DNA of 64,000 bases from Caulobacter sp. Root655 (GTDB lineage Bacteria; Pseudomonadota; Alphaproteobacteria; Caulobacterales; Caulobacteraceae). Shown in pieces: positions 22,352 to 31,204 of this stretch; position 1 is the stretch's first letter, and every line of letters starts with the position of its first letter. A program made the position numbers and the translations under genes. The stretch lies in contig NZ_LMHC01000023.1 in the NCBI RefSeq assembly GCF_001427665.1, forward strand, positions 198,511-262,510, read 5' to 3'. The notes under the pieces were generated by a model. It was not told the DNA's origin, did not search any database, and saw only the letters and a program-made list of their open reading frames with translations.

Positions 22352-22966
22352 TCAGCCGAACAGCGTCTGGTACATCGTCATGGTCACCAGCATCGGGATG
22401 CTGAGCAGCGTGTTGATACGCGAGAACAGCATGGCGATCCTGGCGGACTTGGCCTTGGTGTCCGCGTCGGCCTCGACGATGCCCAGGGCGCGCTTCTGGT
22501 TCGGCCAGATCACGCCCCAGACGTTGATGAACATGATCGTCGCCAGCCACATGCCCAGGCCGATGAAGGTGAAGCCCATGTCGACGCCGCGCTCGTAGCC
22601 GCCCCACAGGCCCAGCGTCGCCGCTTCGGCGAAGTAGCCGCGCGAGATGGCCAGGATCACGCCCATCACCCAGGTGGCCAGGGCCGCCCAGCGGAACCAG
22701 AACAGCGCCTCGGGCGCGATATATTTGGAGACCGCCGGCTTCAGCTCGGCCGGGATCTGCGGCATCACCCGGATCTGCACGAAGTTGAAATAGTAGAGCA
22801 ACCCGATCCACAGGATGCCGAAGAACACGTGCAGCACACGGAAGACGGCCTGGAAATAGGCGGCGTCGAAGCCGTGTGGGCTATGCCCGAAGCCAAATAC
22901 GATCACCAGCGCCAGGATGACGCTGAGGATGATGGTGTTACGAAAATTCGAAAGTAGTCCGGCCAT
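22352..22966 (-). CDS. Urate hydroxylase PuuD N-terminal-like membrane protein
   Basis: A 204-residue protein with about five hydrophobic segments. VLHVFFGILWIGLLYYFNFV and the Trp/Gly-rich WPNQKRALG region match the membrane domain found at the N-terminus of PuuD-type urate oxidases (Urate_ox_N). The cytochrome c domain of PuuD is absent, so it is a stand-alone version, common in alphaproteobacteria and of unproven function. Histidines at the ends of the first helices could bind haem, which is speculation. It is not obviously part of the secDF operon, because an inverted repeat lies upstream. Confidence 0.7.
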   Translation of the reverse strand: MAGLLSNFRNTIILSVILALVIVFGFGHSPHGFDAAYFQAVFRVLHVFFGILWIGLLYYFNFVQIRVMPQIPAELKPAVSKYIAPEALFWFRWAALATWVMGVILAISRGYFAEAATLGLWGGYERGVDMGFTFIGLGMWLATIMFINVWGVIWPNQKRALGIVEADADTKAKSARIAMLFSRINTLLSIPMLVTMTMYQTLFG

Positions 22967-23052
22967 GGTTCAGCCCCCTGAAATTCCAACCCTGGCGATC
23001 AGGTATAGGCCTGTTCGCGGAGTCGGCAAGAGTCGGGTTTTGCAAGCGCCTT

Positions 23053-23155
23053 GCGTCCTTCGAGGCCCGCTGCGCGGGCGCCTCAGGATGAGGAGGCTTT
23101 GTGCACTGAATTCCTCATCCTGAGGCGCGAGGCGTAGCCGAGCCTCGAAGGACGC
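23053..23155. repeat. Inverted repeat element, family D
   Basis: Arms GCGTCCTTCGAGGC and GCCTCGAAGGACGC, with an inner pair GCGCCTCAGGATGAGGA/TCCTCATCCTGAGGCGC. It lies between the Mth938-like gene and the Urate_ox_N-like gene on the minus strand. Confidence 0.85.
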
Positions 23156-23160
23156 AGGAC

Positions 23161-23517
23161 CTAAACCGCGATCAGCGCCGCCGCCAGCCGCCGGCCCTCG
23201 CTGGCCAGGACGTTGTAGGTGCGGGCGGCGGCCTCGGTGCTCATGAACTCAAGGCCCAGGCCGGCGGCCTTGAGGGCGTCGCGCACCGGGCGCGGCGGCA
23301 GGGCGTTGACCAGCCCCACGCCCAGCAGCACGAACTCGACCGCCGGGCCGGCCGCGAAGACCTCGGCGAAGTCGTCGGGCGTCAGGTCGGCCAGGGCCTT
23401 GGCGGCCCAGTCCCGCGGCTGATCGTCGAGGATCAGCAGCGAGCCCGGGCGCCATTGGCCGGAGACGCGGAAACCGCCGCCGCCCCAGGCGTCGATCGAT
23501 GGCGGCTGGCGTAGCAT
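23161..23517 (-). CDS. Mth938-like domain protein (NDUFAF3 family)
   Basis: A 118-residue single-domain protein of the Mth938/DUF498 fold. It has the signatures GGGGFRVSGQWRPGSLLILD at the N-terminus, EFVLLGVGL, and FMSTEAAARTYNVLASEGR at the C-terminus. Human NDUFAF3 belongs to this family and is needed for early assembly of respiratory complex I. The ATG overlaps the secF stop (ATGA), so it is translated from the yajC-secD-secF transcript. I recall this linkage to secDF being reported for bacterial homologues. A related fold member, NDUFAF4-type, was not seen. Confidence 0.88.
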   Translation of the reverse strand: MLRQPPSIDAWGGGGFRVSGQWRPGSLLILDDQPRDWAAKALADLTPDDFAEVFAAGPAVEFVLLGVGLVNALPPRPVRDALKAAGLGLEFMSTEAAARTYNVLASEGRRLAAALIAV

Positions 23518-24464
23518 CAGGGACGGGTGCCGGCGCCGAGCTTGATCGGCTCGGCCTCTTCGTCGCCGCGCTTGACGCCCCAGACCAGGATCAGCGGCAG
23601 GGCGATATAGACCGACGAATAGGTGCCGATGATGATGCCGAAGGTCATGGTGAAGACCAGCGGGAACAGCACCGGGCCGCCGAAGAACATCGTCCCGCCC
23701 AGGGCCAGCAGGGCCGTGGTGCCGGTGATGACCGTCCGCGACAGACGCTCGTTCTCCGACAGGTCGATGATGTCGCGCAGCGGCGTGGTCTTGTACTTGC
23801 GCAGGTTCTCCTTGAGGCGGTCGAAGGTGATGACCTTCTCGTTCATGGAGTAGCCGATCACCGTCAGCAGGGCGGCGATCGAGGTCATCGAGAACTCGAT
23901 GCGCATCACCGACAGCAGGCCCAGCGTCAGGATGATGTCGTGGAACACCGCGACCACGGCGCCGACCCCGAACTGCCACTGGAAGCGGAACCAGATGTAG
24001 CCGAGCATCAGCAGCAGGGCGATGCCGAGCGCCTTGAAGCCCGAGCCGAGCAGTTCGCCCGACACCTTGGGGCCGACTTCCGAGCGGTCGGTGATCTTGG
24101 CGCCCGGGAAGGTTTCCGCGACCTTGGCGGTCATCCGGTCGGCGGCGGCGCTGGGCGCCTCGCCGGGTTCGGGCAGAAAGCGCACGATCGCGGCGTTGCC
24201 GGAGCCGAAGCTCTGGACCTGCGGGTCGTGCGCCCCGCCCTGTTCCAGGGTCGAGCGCAGCTTGGCCAGGGGCAATTGCTGGGCGGTGGCGACGCGGAAG
24301 GAGACGCCCCCCTTGAAGTCGATGCCGAGGTTCAGGCCCTGGGTGAAGAACGACACGCAGGAGCCAAGGATCAGCAGGGCGGAGATCCCGGCGGCGACCG
24401 GAGCCCACTTCACGAAACGGAAGTGGGTCTGGCGGGGGATCAGGCGGATGAGAGGCCAAACCAT
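23517..24464 (-). CDS. secF: Protein translocase subunit SecF
   Basis: Inner-membrane partner of SecD that uses the proton gradient to pull exported proteins across SecYEG. The 315 residues have six membrane segments, GIDFKGGVSFR after the first, the periplasmic P1-like domain, and GYSMNEKVITFDRLKENLRK in the cytoplasmic loop, a conserved SecF motif. It is encoded 9 bases after secD and overlaps the Mth938-like gene. The family is unambiguous. Confidence 0.96.
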   Translation of the reverse strand: MVWPLIRLIPRQTHFRFVKWAPVAAGISALLILGSCVSFFTQGLNLGIDFKGGVSFRVATAQQLPLAKLRSTLEQGGAHDPQVQSFGSGNAAIVRFLPEPGEAPSAAADRMTAKVAETFPGAKITDRSEVGPKVSGELLGSGFKALGIALLLMLGYIWFRFQWQFGVGAVVAVFHDIILTLGLLSVMRIEFSMTSIAALLTVIGYSMNEKVITFDRLKENLRKYKTTPLRDIIDLSENERLSRTVITGTTALLALGGTMFFGGPVLFPLVFTMTFGIIIGTYSSVYIALPLILVWGVKRGDEEAEPIKLGAGTRP

Positions 24465-24473
24465 GATGTGAAC

Positions 24474-26072
24474 CTAAGCGATCGGCAGCTTCTTCGGCTT
24501 GGCGACCTTGAACCACCAACCGATGAGCACTTGAGTAATGATGATGGCGGTGAACACCGAGGTGAACACGCCGATCGAGAGCGTCCAGGCGAAGCCCTTG
24601 ATGGGCCCCGACCCGAAGCCGAACATGATGCCGGCCGAGATCAGGCTGGTGATGTTGGCGTCCATGATCGAGACCATGGCCCGGCGGAAGCCGGTGTCGG
24701 CCGCCGACATCGGCGATCGTCCCCCCGCCGCCTCGTCCCGCATCCGTTCGTAGATCAGCACGTTGGCGTCGACCGCGACCGCCAGGGTCAGGATCAGGCC
24801 GGCGATGCCGGGGAAGGTCAGGGTGGCCTGGGTGAACGACATGATGCCGATGATCATCAGCACGTTGACCACCAGGGCGATGGCCGCGAACACCCCGAAC
24901 AGGCCGTAGGCCAGGACGATGAACACGAACATCGCGGCGGCGCCGATGGCCAGCGAGATGGCGCCGGCCCGCACGGCGTCGGCGCCGAGCTCGGCCCCCA
25001 CGGTGCGCTGTTCCTCGAGGTTCAGCTTGGCGGGCAGAGCCCCCGAGCGCAGCAGCAGGGCCAGCTCGTTGGCGCTTTCCGGCGTGAAGTTGCCGGTGAT
25101 CTGGCCCGAACCGCCTGGGATCGCGCCCTGGATGACCGGCGCCGAGATGTACCTGTTGTCGAGCACGATGGCGAAGCGCTTGCCGATGTTGCGCGCCGTG
25201 GCGTCGCCGAACTTGCGGGCGCCGGGGCCGCCGAAGCGGAAAGAGACCACCGCCTCGTTGTTCTGGCCGAACGCCTGGCCGGCGTCGACCAGGTCCTCGC
25301 CGGTCACCAGGGCCCGCTTGGCCATGGCAAGCGGCGGAGCGCCCGGCTCCGTGCCGGACAGAACCATCACGCCCGGCGGGATGCGGCCGGCGGCGATGTC
25401 TTCCGGCGTGACGGTGTCGTCGACCATCTGGAAGGTCAGCTTGGCCGTCTGGCCGATCACCGCGCGCAGACGGTTGGGATCGCTTTCGCCGGCCGCCTGG
25501 ATGACGATCCGGTTGTAGCCCTGACGGGTGATGATCGGTTCCTTGGTGCCCAGGGAGTCGATCCGGCGACGGATCGTCTCGATGGACTGGTCCACGGCCT
25601 TGGCGGCGTCGGCCCGCGCGGCCTCGGCCACGAAGCTGAGCTCCAGGCGCCCGTCGCCCTTGTTGTTGACCGTCACGTCGCGGCCGCTGATCGTGCCCTG
25701 AAGGGGCCCGCCGACCGAGCGGCGCAGCAGGCTGAGGGCCTGGTCCACCTTGCTCGGGTCGGTGACGCGCACCCGCACGATGCCGCCAGCCTCGCCCAGT
25801 TCGCTGAAGGTGATCTGATCGTTGCGCAACGCGGTCCGCACGTCCTCGACCATGTTGGTCAGGCGTTCGGCCCGCAGGGCGTCGGTGTCGACCTCATAGA
25901 GCAGGTACGACCCGCCCTGCAGGTCGAGGCCGAGGTTCAGCTTCTGCTGGGGAACCCAGCCAGGCAGCGCGTCGAGCGTCCTCTGCGGCAGGAGATTCGG
26001 CAGGGTGAAGACGATGCCGAAAATCACCGACAGTATGACGGCGGTGACTTTCCAGCGGGAGAGGGTCAGCAT
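24474..26072 (-). CDS. secD: Protein translocase subunit SecD
   Basis: Inner-membrane RND-type translocase subunit. The 532-residue protein shows LNLGLDLQGGSYLLYEV after the first membrane helix, the large periplasmic P1 region, and in the C-terminal half the proton-pathway helix LILTLAVAVDANVLIYERMR with GFAWTLSIGVFTSVFTAI. Length is typical of alphaproteobacteria. It lies between yajC and secF on the same strand, forming the usual yajC-secD-secF operon. Confidence 0.96.
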   Translation of the reverse strand: MLTLSRWKVTAVILSVIFGIVFTLPNLLPQRTLDALPGWVPQQKLNLGLDLQGGSYLLYEVDTDALRAERLTNMVEDVRTALRNDQITFSELGEAGGIVRVRVTDPSKVDQALSLLRRSVGGPLQGTISGRDVTVNNKGDGRLELSFVAEAARADAAKAVDQSIETIRRRIDSLGTKEPIITRQGYNRIVIQAAGESDPNRLRAVIGQTAKLTFQMVDDTVTPEDIAAGRIPPGVMVLSGTEPGAPPLAMAKRALVTGEDLVDAGQAFGQNNEAVVSFRFGGPGARKFGDATARNIGKRFAIVLDNRYISAPVIQGAIPGGSGQITGNFTPESANELALLLRSGALPAKLNLEEQRTVGAELGADAVRAGAISLAIGAAAMFVFIVLAYGLFGVFAAIALVVNVLMIIGIMSFTQATLTFPGIAGLILTLAVAVDANVLIYERMRDEAAGGRSPMSAADTGFRRAMVSIMDANITSLISAGIMFGFGSGPIKGFAWTLSIGVFTSVFTAIIITQVLIGWWFKVAKPKKLPIA

Positions 26073-26145
26073 GGATTACAGGCTCTAGACGACGCTTTGC
26101 AGCGTCTAGTGGCGGGCAGCGCCCCGTGGTCGGCGCGGAGGGTGA

Positions 26146-26454
26146 TCAGCTCTTGGGGTCGTTGGCCGGGGCGGGTTCGCCCTTGGCGCGGATCTCGGCG
26201 ATCATGCTCTTGACGACCTTGATGGTCACGCCCTGGGCGATCTCGACGCCGACTTCGCTGTCCTCGACCCGGACGACCTTGCCCAGGATGCCGCTCGACA
26301 GCACGACGTTGTCGCCGCGCTTGACGGCGGCGATGGCCGCGGCGTGGGCCTTGGCGCGCTGCTGTTGCGGACGGATCAGCATGAAATAGAACAGCACGAC
26401 CATCAGCACGATGGGCGCGATCTGGATCAGTTGGGCTTGCAGGCCAGCGGGCAT
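26146..26454 (-). CDS. yajC: Preprotein translocase accessory subunit YajC
   Basis: A 102-residue single-pass membrane protein that associates with SecDF. A hydrophobic N-terminal helix (IAPIVLMVVLFYFMLI) ends in RPQQQRAKAHAA, the YajC signature, followed by VKRGDNVVLSSGILGKVVRV. ATG at 26454 is chosen over the longer frame because GGAG lies about 6 bases upstream and the family starts there. It heads the minus-strand operon with secD, secF and the Mth938-like gene. Confidence 0.93.
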   Translation of the reverse strand: MPAGLQAQLIQIAPIVLMVVLFYFMLIRPQQQRAKAHAAAIAAVKRGDNVVLSSGILGKVVRVEDSEVGVEIAQGVTIKVVKSMIAEIRAKGEPAPANDPKS

Positions 26455-26574
26455 GTCGTCTCCAAGAAATTCTGGGTGGCGTCCCTCCCACATGGGGGGC
26501 CGGCCAAGTCGGCGGAAGCTATGCGTTCACCTCCCCTTTTGCAATGACGGCGCGGTGGGGCTAGGAGGCAACAC

Positions 26575-27414
26575 ATGGACGACGCCACCACAGCCTATCT
26601 CGCCCGTATCGCCGACGCCTTGGAGCGTCTGGCCCCGACGGCCTCGGCGCCGCCGTCATTCGATGGCGCGCGCCTTTTCCGGCATGAACCAAACGGCGGT
26701 AACTTCGTACCGGCGCCCGACTATCCGATGCCGCTGGACCTGCTGATCGGCGTCGAGCGGCAGAAGGACCGCTTCGTCGAGAACCTGCGCCGCTTCGCCG
26801 TCGGCCTGCCCAGCAACCACGTGCTGCTGTGGGGCGTGCGCGGCACTGGCAAGAGCTCGCTGACCAAGTCGGCCTTCATGGTGCTGGCCGCCGAGTATCC
26901 GGACCTCAAGCTGGTCGAGGTCGACCGCGACGAGGTCACCGCCCTGCCCCCGCTGTTCGACCTGCTGCGCGCGCGGTCGGAGCGCTTCGTGGTGCTGTGC
27001 GACGACCTGTCGTTCGAGGACGGGGCCGAGGCCGCCAAGGCCCTGAAGTCGGCCCTGGAGGGCGGCGTGGCCGGACCGCCGGAGAACGTGCTGTTCGTCG
27101 CCACCTCGAACCGCCGCCACCTGATGCCGCGCGACCACACCGAGAACCAGGGCGCGATCGCCAGCGCCGAGAACGCCGAGGAGGAGATGAGCGTCTCCGA
27201 CCGCTTCGGCCTGTGGATCGGCTTCCCGCCCATGGACCAGGCCACCTATCTGGCGGCGATCCAGGGCTATGCCGCCCGGTTCGGCCTGCAAGTCGAGAAC
27301 CTCGACCGCCGGGCGCTGCAATGGTCACAGCTGCGTGGAGCGCGGTCGGGCCGGGTGGCGTACCAGTTCATCCGTGACCTGGCCGGCGAGCTGGGTGTAA
27401 ACCTGCCCGTGTAG
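26575..27414 (+). CDS. DUF815 family ATPase
   Basis: A 279-residue AAA-type ATPase. Walker A is LLWGVRGTGKSSLTK at about residue 83, Walker B is VVLCDDLSFE, and sensor-like FVATSNRRHLMPR follows, a layout diagnostic of DUF815 (PF05673). RFGLWIGFPPMDQATYLAA lies in the C-terminal lid. The function of the family is not established. It is divergent from yajC with about 120 bases between starts, and is followed by a small membrane protein gene. Confidence 0.88.
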   Translation: MDDATTAYLARIADALERLAPTASAPPSFDGARLFRHEPNGGNFVPAPDYPMPLDLLIGVERQKDRFVENLRRFAVGLPSNHVLLWGVRGTGKSSLTKSAFMVLAAEYPDLKLVEVDRDEVTALPPLFDLLRARSERFVVLCDDLSFEDGAEAAKALKSALEGGVAGPPENVLFVATSNRRHLMPRDHTENQGAIASAENAEEEMSVSDRFGLWIGFPPMDQATYLAAIQGYAARFGLQVENLDRRALQWSQLRGARSGRVAYQFIRDLAGELGVNLPV

Positions 27415-27433
27415 AACCGTCTGGAGCCTCGCC

Positions 27434-27667
27434 ATGGGCAAGCCCTGGTTTCGCGTCAAACGTTACGGCCTCGGCGCCGGATTGCCGTGCAGTTGGCAAG
27501 GCTGGGCGGTGACGGCGGGATTCGCCGCGATCCTGTTCGGCGCCGGCCTGGCCGAGCTTCCTTACGGCCCGCGCCTGGCGATCGTTCTCGCCGCCGCGAT
27601 CGCCTTCCTCGCCGTCGCCCGACTCAAGAGCGACGCCCCGTGGAAATGGCGCTGGGGCGGGAAGTAA
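27434..27667 (+). CDS. Small two-helix membrane protein, unknown function
   Basis: A 77-residue protein with a basic, aromatic N-terminus (KPWFRVKRYGLG, SWQGWAVT) and two hydrophobic stretches (about residues 25-45 and 48-63), ending in a Lys/Trp-rich tail. Members of this type are widespread in alpha- and gammaproteobacteria as short hypothetical proteins. It begins 19 bases after the ATPase gene, so the two are probably co-transcribed. Confidence 0.72.
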   Translation: MGKPWFRVKRYGLGAGLPCSWQGWAVTAGFAAILFGAGLAELPYGPRLAIVLAAAIAFLAVARLKSDAPWKWRWGGK

Positions 27668-27671
27668 AGAC

Positions 27672-27689
27672 GCCCTCTCCCGGAGGGAG
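27672..27689. terminator. Short hairpin between convergent genes
   Basis: CCCTCTCCCGGAGGGAGAGGG-type stem directly after the small membrane protein gene and before the convergent dipM stop. No T-run. Confidence 0.4.
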
Positions 27690-27706
27690 AGGGTTCAGAG
27701 ATTTGA

Positions 27707-29614
27707 CTACCTCGGCAGCACCAGGCCCGGATCCACCGGACGGGCCTTGTCCTTCGGGGTCGGGGCGTAACGGACCTCGAAGTGCAGTTGCGGCTCGGTG
27801 ACGCCGCCGGTCTGGCCGACGGAGCCCAGGGTGGCGCCCTGCGAGACCTGCTGGCGCATCTTCACTTCGGTGGACGACAGGTGGGCATAGGCCGTCACCC
27901 AGCCGTCGGCGTGCTTGACCAGCACCAGATTGCCGAAGCCCGGCACCTGGTTGCCGGCATAGACCACCTCGCCGGCGGCGGCGGCGCGGACCGGCGTGCC
28001 GGAGGGGGCGCGGATGTTGACGCCGTCGTTGCGCTGGCCCGTGCCCTTGGCGCCGAAGCTCGAGATCGTCTCGCCCTGCAATGGCCAGACGAAGCGGCCG
28101 CGCCCGGCGGCGGTGATCTCGGCCTCGGTCGGCGGCGGGCTGGCGCCGATGATCTGGCCCGGCCCGGGCGGCGGTGTGACGGGCTGAGCCGAGACCGGGC
28201 CGGTGGGACGCGGATAGCTGCTGACCGGCGGCGGCGTATAGGGACGCGGCGTCGAAGGCGTCGGCGTGTAGGGCGTCGGGCTCGAGGGCGTCGGCGCGGG
28301 CGGGTTGTAGATCGGCGCCGGGGTGGTCGGCTGCGGGGTCGGGCGCGGCGCGGGCGGCTGCGTCGTGACCGTGGTCTTCAGGGGGCCCTTGTCCTTGTAG
28401 CCGGACGGCAGGCGCAGCTTCTGGCCCTTCTTGATGGTCGAGCCGACGCGGATGTCGTTCTCGTCGGCCAGGGCGGCGGGCTTGACGTTGAAGCGCTTGG
28501 CGATGTTGGCCAGGGTGTCGCCGCTGTTGGCGACATAGGCCTTGGCCGTGGTCGCCGGGCCCTTGAGCTTCTGGCCGGGCTGGATGCGGTACGGGGCCTT
28601 GAGGTCGTTGTCCTTGACCAGGTCGGCGCGGGTGGTGTCCAGGCCGCGGGCGATGGCGTCGATCGCGTCACCCGACTTCACCGTATAGGCGCGGCGCGGG
28701 CCGGCCACCTCGACAACGGAACCGGTGACGCTGGTCGTGGTGGTGGTAATGGCCCGGGCCGGCGGCGGCTCCGAGACGGTCTCGGTCATCCGCGACGGCG
28801 TCGGGGTGGCGGCCGGCGGCGCATAGGTCGGCGCGCTGGTCTGGACCGGACGGCTGGGGCCTGGCGTCATGGTCGCGCCCTGGGCGACCGGCTGCATCAC
28901 CGTGGTCCGGGTCGGGCCCTTGTCCTTGTAGCCGGACGGCAGACGCAGCTTCTGACCCTTGCGGATCGCGGAACCGGTCTTCAGGTCGTTCTCGTCGGCC
29001 AGGGCCCCGGCCGAGACCGAGAAGCGCTTGGCGATGGCGAACATCGTGTCGCCGGTCTGGACCACATAGGCCTTGGCGTCGGTGGTCGGGCCCTTCAGCG
29101 TCTGGCCCGGCTTGATCCGGTAGGGCGACTTGAGGTCGTTGTCCTTGGCCAGGTCGGCGCGGGTGGTGCCCAGGGTGCGGGCGATGGCGTCGATATTGTC
29201 GCCGGACTTGACGGTATAGGTCTTGGCCGCGCCGGTCACCGAGACGACCTGGCCGCCGACCGTGGTCACCACCACCGGACGCGGCGGCGGGGCCGGACGA
29301 TTTTCGACGGGCGGCGGTGGCGGAGGCGGCGACGACTCGGCGGGCGTCACCGGAGCCAGCGGCTGGCTCGACACGCCAACGCTGCTGGGCGGCGAGGAAA
29401 GGTTGACGGGCGGCTCGTCGTCCTGGGTCGAGACCGGCGGGCCTTCGGGCTGCTGGGCGGCCGGCGGAGCCTGGACGATCGGGAAGTTGGGCGTCGAGCG
29501 CCCGTCGCTGTCACGGGAGGGATACTGCGCGCCGCCGGTGCTTTCGCAGGCCGCGAGGGTTCCAGCCGTCAGGGCGATCACCGCCGCGCGCGTCCACAAC
29601 TGCCGCATAGCCAC
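27707..29614 (-). CDS. dipM: LysM and LytM/M23 domain cell division factor, DipM
   Basis: A 635-residue exported peptidoglycan-binding protein. The signal peptide ends at LAAC (possible lipobox). Four LysM domains come as two pairs (about residues 131-226 and 310-406), separated by Pro-rich linkers, followed by a C-terminal LytM domain (about 515-630). LytM metal residues look degenerate: the H-x3-D region reads QRNDGVNI and the HxH motif reads QLHFEV. This architecture and the pcm-surE neighbours match Caulobacter DipM, which organises septal peptidoglycan remodelling by activating autolysins rather than cutting itself. Identification rests on domain order and remembered synteny. Confidence 0.88.
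   Translation of the reverse strand: MAMRQLWTRAAVIALTAGTLAACESTGGAQYPSRDSDGRSTPNFPIVQAPPAAQQPEGPPVSTQDDEPPVNLSSPPSSVGVSSQPLAPVTPAESSPPPPPPPVENRPAPPPRPVVVTTVGGQVVSVTGAAKTYTVKSGDNIDAIARTLGTTRADLAKDNDLKSPYRIKPGQTLKGPTTDAKAYVVQTGDTMFAIAKRFSVSAGALADENDLKTGSAIRKGQKLRLPSGYKDKGPTRTTVMQPVAQGATMTPGPSRPVQTSAPTYAPPAATPTPSRMTETVSEPPPARAITTTTTSVTGSVVEVAGPRRAYTVKSGDAIDAIARGLDTTRADLVKDNDLKAPYRIQPGQKLKGPATTAKAYVANSGDTLANIAKRFNVKPAALADENDIRVGSTIKKGQKLRLPSGYKDKGPLKTTVTTQPPAPRPTPQPTTPAPIYNPPAPTPSSPTPYTPTPSTPRPYTPPPVSSYPRPTGPVSAQPVTPPPGPGQIIGASPPPTEAEITAAGRGRFVWPLQGETISSFGAKGTGQRNDGVNIRAPSGTPVRAAAAGEVVYAGNQVPGFGNLVLVKHADGWVTAYAHLSSTEVKMRQQVSQGATLGSVGQTGGVTEPQLHFEVRYAPTPKDKARPVDPGLVLPR
28381..29222. repeat. Internal duplication of the LysM pair in dipM
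   Basis: About 28381-28690 and 28917-29222 are similar at DNA level (for example CTTGTCCTTGTAGCCGGACG occurs in both). Each unit encodes two LysM domains, so a two-LysM module was duplicated in tandem. Confidence 0.75.
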
Positions 29615-29721
29615 TCCTTTGCCTCGCGAGGCTCCAGACGCCGTCGCAAGGGTAAATCAATCATTAAACATCCCGCGCCGCGCCGAGAACCCGAGAACGG
29701 GAACCCAGCGTCGCCGCCCGC

Positions 29722-30381
29722 CTATTCGCGGGCGACGCCGTCCAGGATCGGGACGAAACGCACATCGCACAGAACTTCGACCGTGAAGCCCCCCTTACCG
29801 TCGCCGGCATAGCGGCGAAGGCTCTGCACCGGGCCCTTGCCCACCGGCGCCACGAGGACGCCTTGGGGCTTGAGCTGGGCCAGCAGAGCTTCAGGTTCAT
29901 CCTGGGCCGCCGCCGTGACCAGAATACGGTCAAACGGCGCCTGTTTGGGCCAGCCTTCCCAACCATCCCCAAATTTCGTGATGACGTTGGTCAGGCCAAG
30001 AGTCGCGAAGCGCGCCTCGGCCTCCTTCATCAGGGTCCGGTAGCGTTCGATCGTGTAGACCAGCCGCGAAACGCGGCTGAGGATGGCGGTCTGGTAGCCC
30101 GAGCCGGTGCCGATCTCCAGCACCCGACAGCGCGGCTCCAGGGTCAGGGCCTGGGTCATCAGCCCGACGATGAACGGCTGGCTGATGGTCTGGCCGCAGG
30201 CGATCGGCAGGGCCGAGTCCTCCCACGAGCGTTCCTTGAACAGGTCGGGCGTGAACAGGTCGCGCGGGGTCTTCTCGATGGCCGCCAGCACGGCCGGGTC
30301 GGTGACGCCCTGGGCGCGCAGGGCCTTCATCAGGGCCTGCAGGCGCACCTCGGGCGTTTCGGGCTTCCTGGCCTGGGCCAT
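29722..30381 (-). CDS. pcm: Protein-L-isoaspartate O-methyltransferase
   Basis: Repairs isoaspartyl residues in aged proteins by SAM-dependent methylation in the cytoplasm. The 219 residues contain LPIACGQTISQPFIVGLMTQ at about residues 58-77, the PCMT signature, motif I VLEIGTGSGYQTAIL, YTIERYRTL, and FDRILVTAAA. ATG at 30381 overlaps the surE stop; a GTG one codon earlier is an alternative. The surE-pcm pair is conserved in many bacteria. A hairpin overlaps its stop codon. Confidence 0.94.
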   Translation of the reverse strand: MAQARKPETPEVRLQALMKALRAQGVTDPAVLAAIEKTPRDLFTPDLFKERSWEDSALPIACGQTISQPFIVGLMTQALTLEPRCRVLEIGTGSGYQTAILSRVSRLVYTIERYRTLMKEAEARFATLGLTNVITKFGDGWEGWPKQAPFDRILVTAAAQDEPEALLAQLKPQGVLVAPVGKGPVQSLRRYAGDGKGGFTVEVLCDVRFVPILDGVARE

Positions 30382-31190
30382 CACGACCCCGTTTCCATTT
30401 TTGCGGGTTCCGCTCTAGGCGGCGAACCGCCGAGCAGGCCCTTCATCGCCGCGACCGTGGCGTTGTGGGTCAGGTCGATGTGCAGGGGCGTGACGGAGAT
30501 GCGCCCGTCATGGACGGCTTTCAGGTCGGTGCCCTCCGCGAGAATGGACGGCTTGGCGATGAAGCCGGTCCAGTAATAGTCGCGACCACGCAGGTCGGTC
30601 CGCTTTTCCATGCGCCGCATGTGCGAGTCGCGGAAGCCCTGGCGGGTGACTTCCACCTCGGTGACGCTTTCGGGGGCAAGGGCTGGGAAGTTGACGTTCA
30701 TGATCACGTCCTTGGGCCAGCCGATCTCCAGCAGGCGGCGGACGATGCCCGGACCATAGATCTCGGCGGTGGCCCAGTGAATGATAACCTCATCGTGGGC
30801 GAAGGTCATGGCCTGCGACAGGGCGATCGACGGGACGCCCAGGGCCATGCCCTCGATCGCGCCGGCCACCGTGCCCGACAGGGTGACGTCCTCGGCGATG
30901 TTCTGGCCGCGGTTGACGCCCGACAGCACCAGGTCGGGCGCGGCGCCCTCGATCAGCTCCTGCACGGCCATGGCCACGCAGTCGGTGGGCGTGCCTTCGA
31001 CGGCGAAGCGGCGCGGGTCGATGCGGCGCACGCGGATCGGGTCGGCCAGGGTCAGGGCCCGGCTGGCGCCCGACTGCTCGTACTCCGGCGCGCAGATCCA
31101 GATGTCGTCGGACAGCGTCCGAGCGATGCGCTCCAGGCTTTGCAGGCCCTCGGCATGGATGCCGTCGTCGTTGGTGAGGAGGATGCGCAT
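30381..31190 (-). CDS. surE: 5'/3'-nucleotidase SurE
   Basis: Metal-dependent survival protein that dephosphorylates nucleoside monophosphates. The 269 residues start with [15 protein letters not shown], the metal-binding opening of the family, then [19 protein letters not shown] and AMEG-type helix [16 protein letters not shown], followed by VNVNFP-like MNVNFPAL. It overlaps pcm by one base in a TGATG arrangement, implying translational coupling. A family C repeat lies between it and serS upstream. Confidence 0.95.
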   Translation of the reverse strand: MRILLTNDDGIHAEGLQSLERIARTLSDDIWICAPEYEQSGASRALTLADPIRVRRIDPRRFAVEGTPTDCVAMAVQELIEGAAPDLVLSGVNRGQNIAEDVTLSGTVAGAIEGMALGVPSIALSQAMTFAHDEVIIHWATAEIYGPGIVRRLLEIGWPKDVIMNVNFPALAPESVTEVEVTRQGFRDSHMRRMEKRTDLRGRDYYWTGFIAKPSILAEGTDLKAVHDGRISVTPLHIDLTHNATVAAMKGLLGGSPPRAEPAKMETGS

Positions 31191-31204
31191 CAGCGGGCGG
31201 GCTC

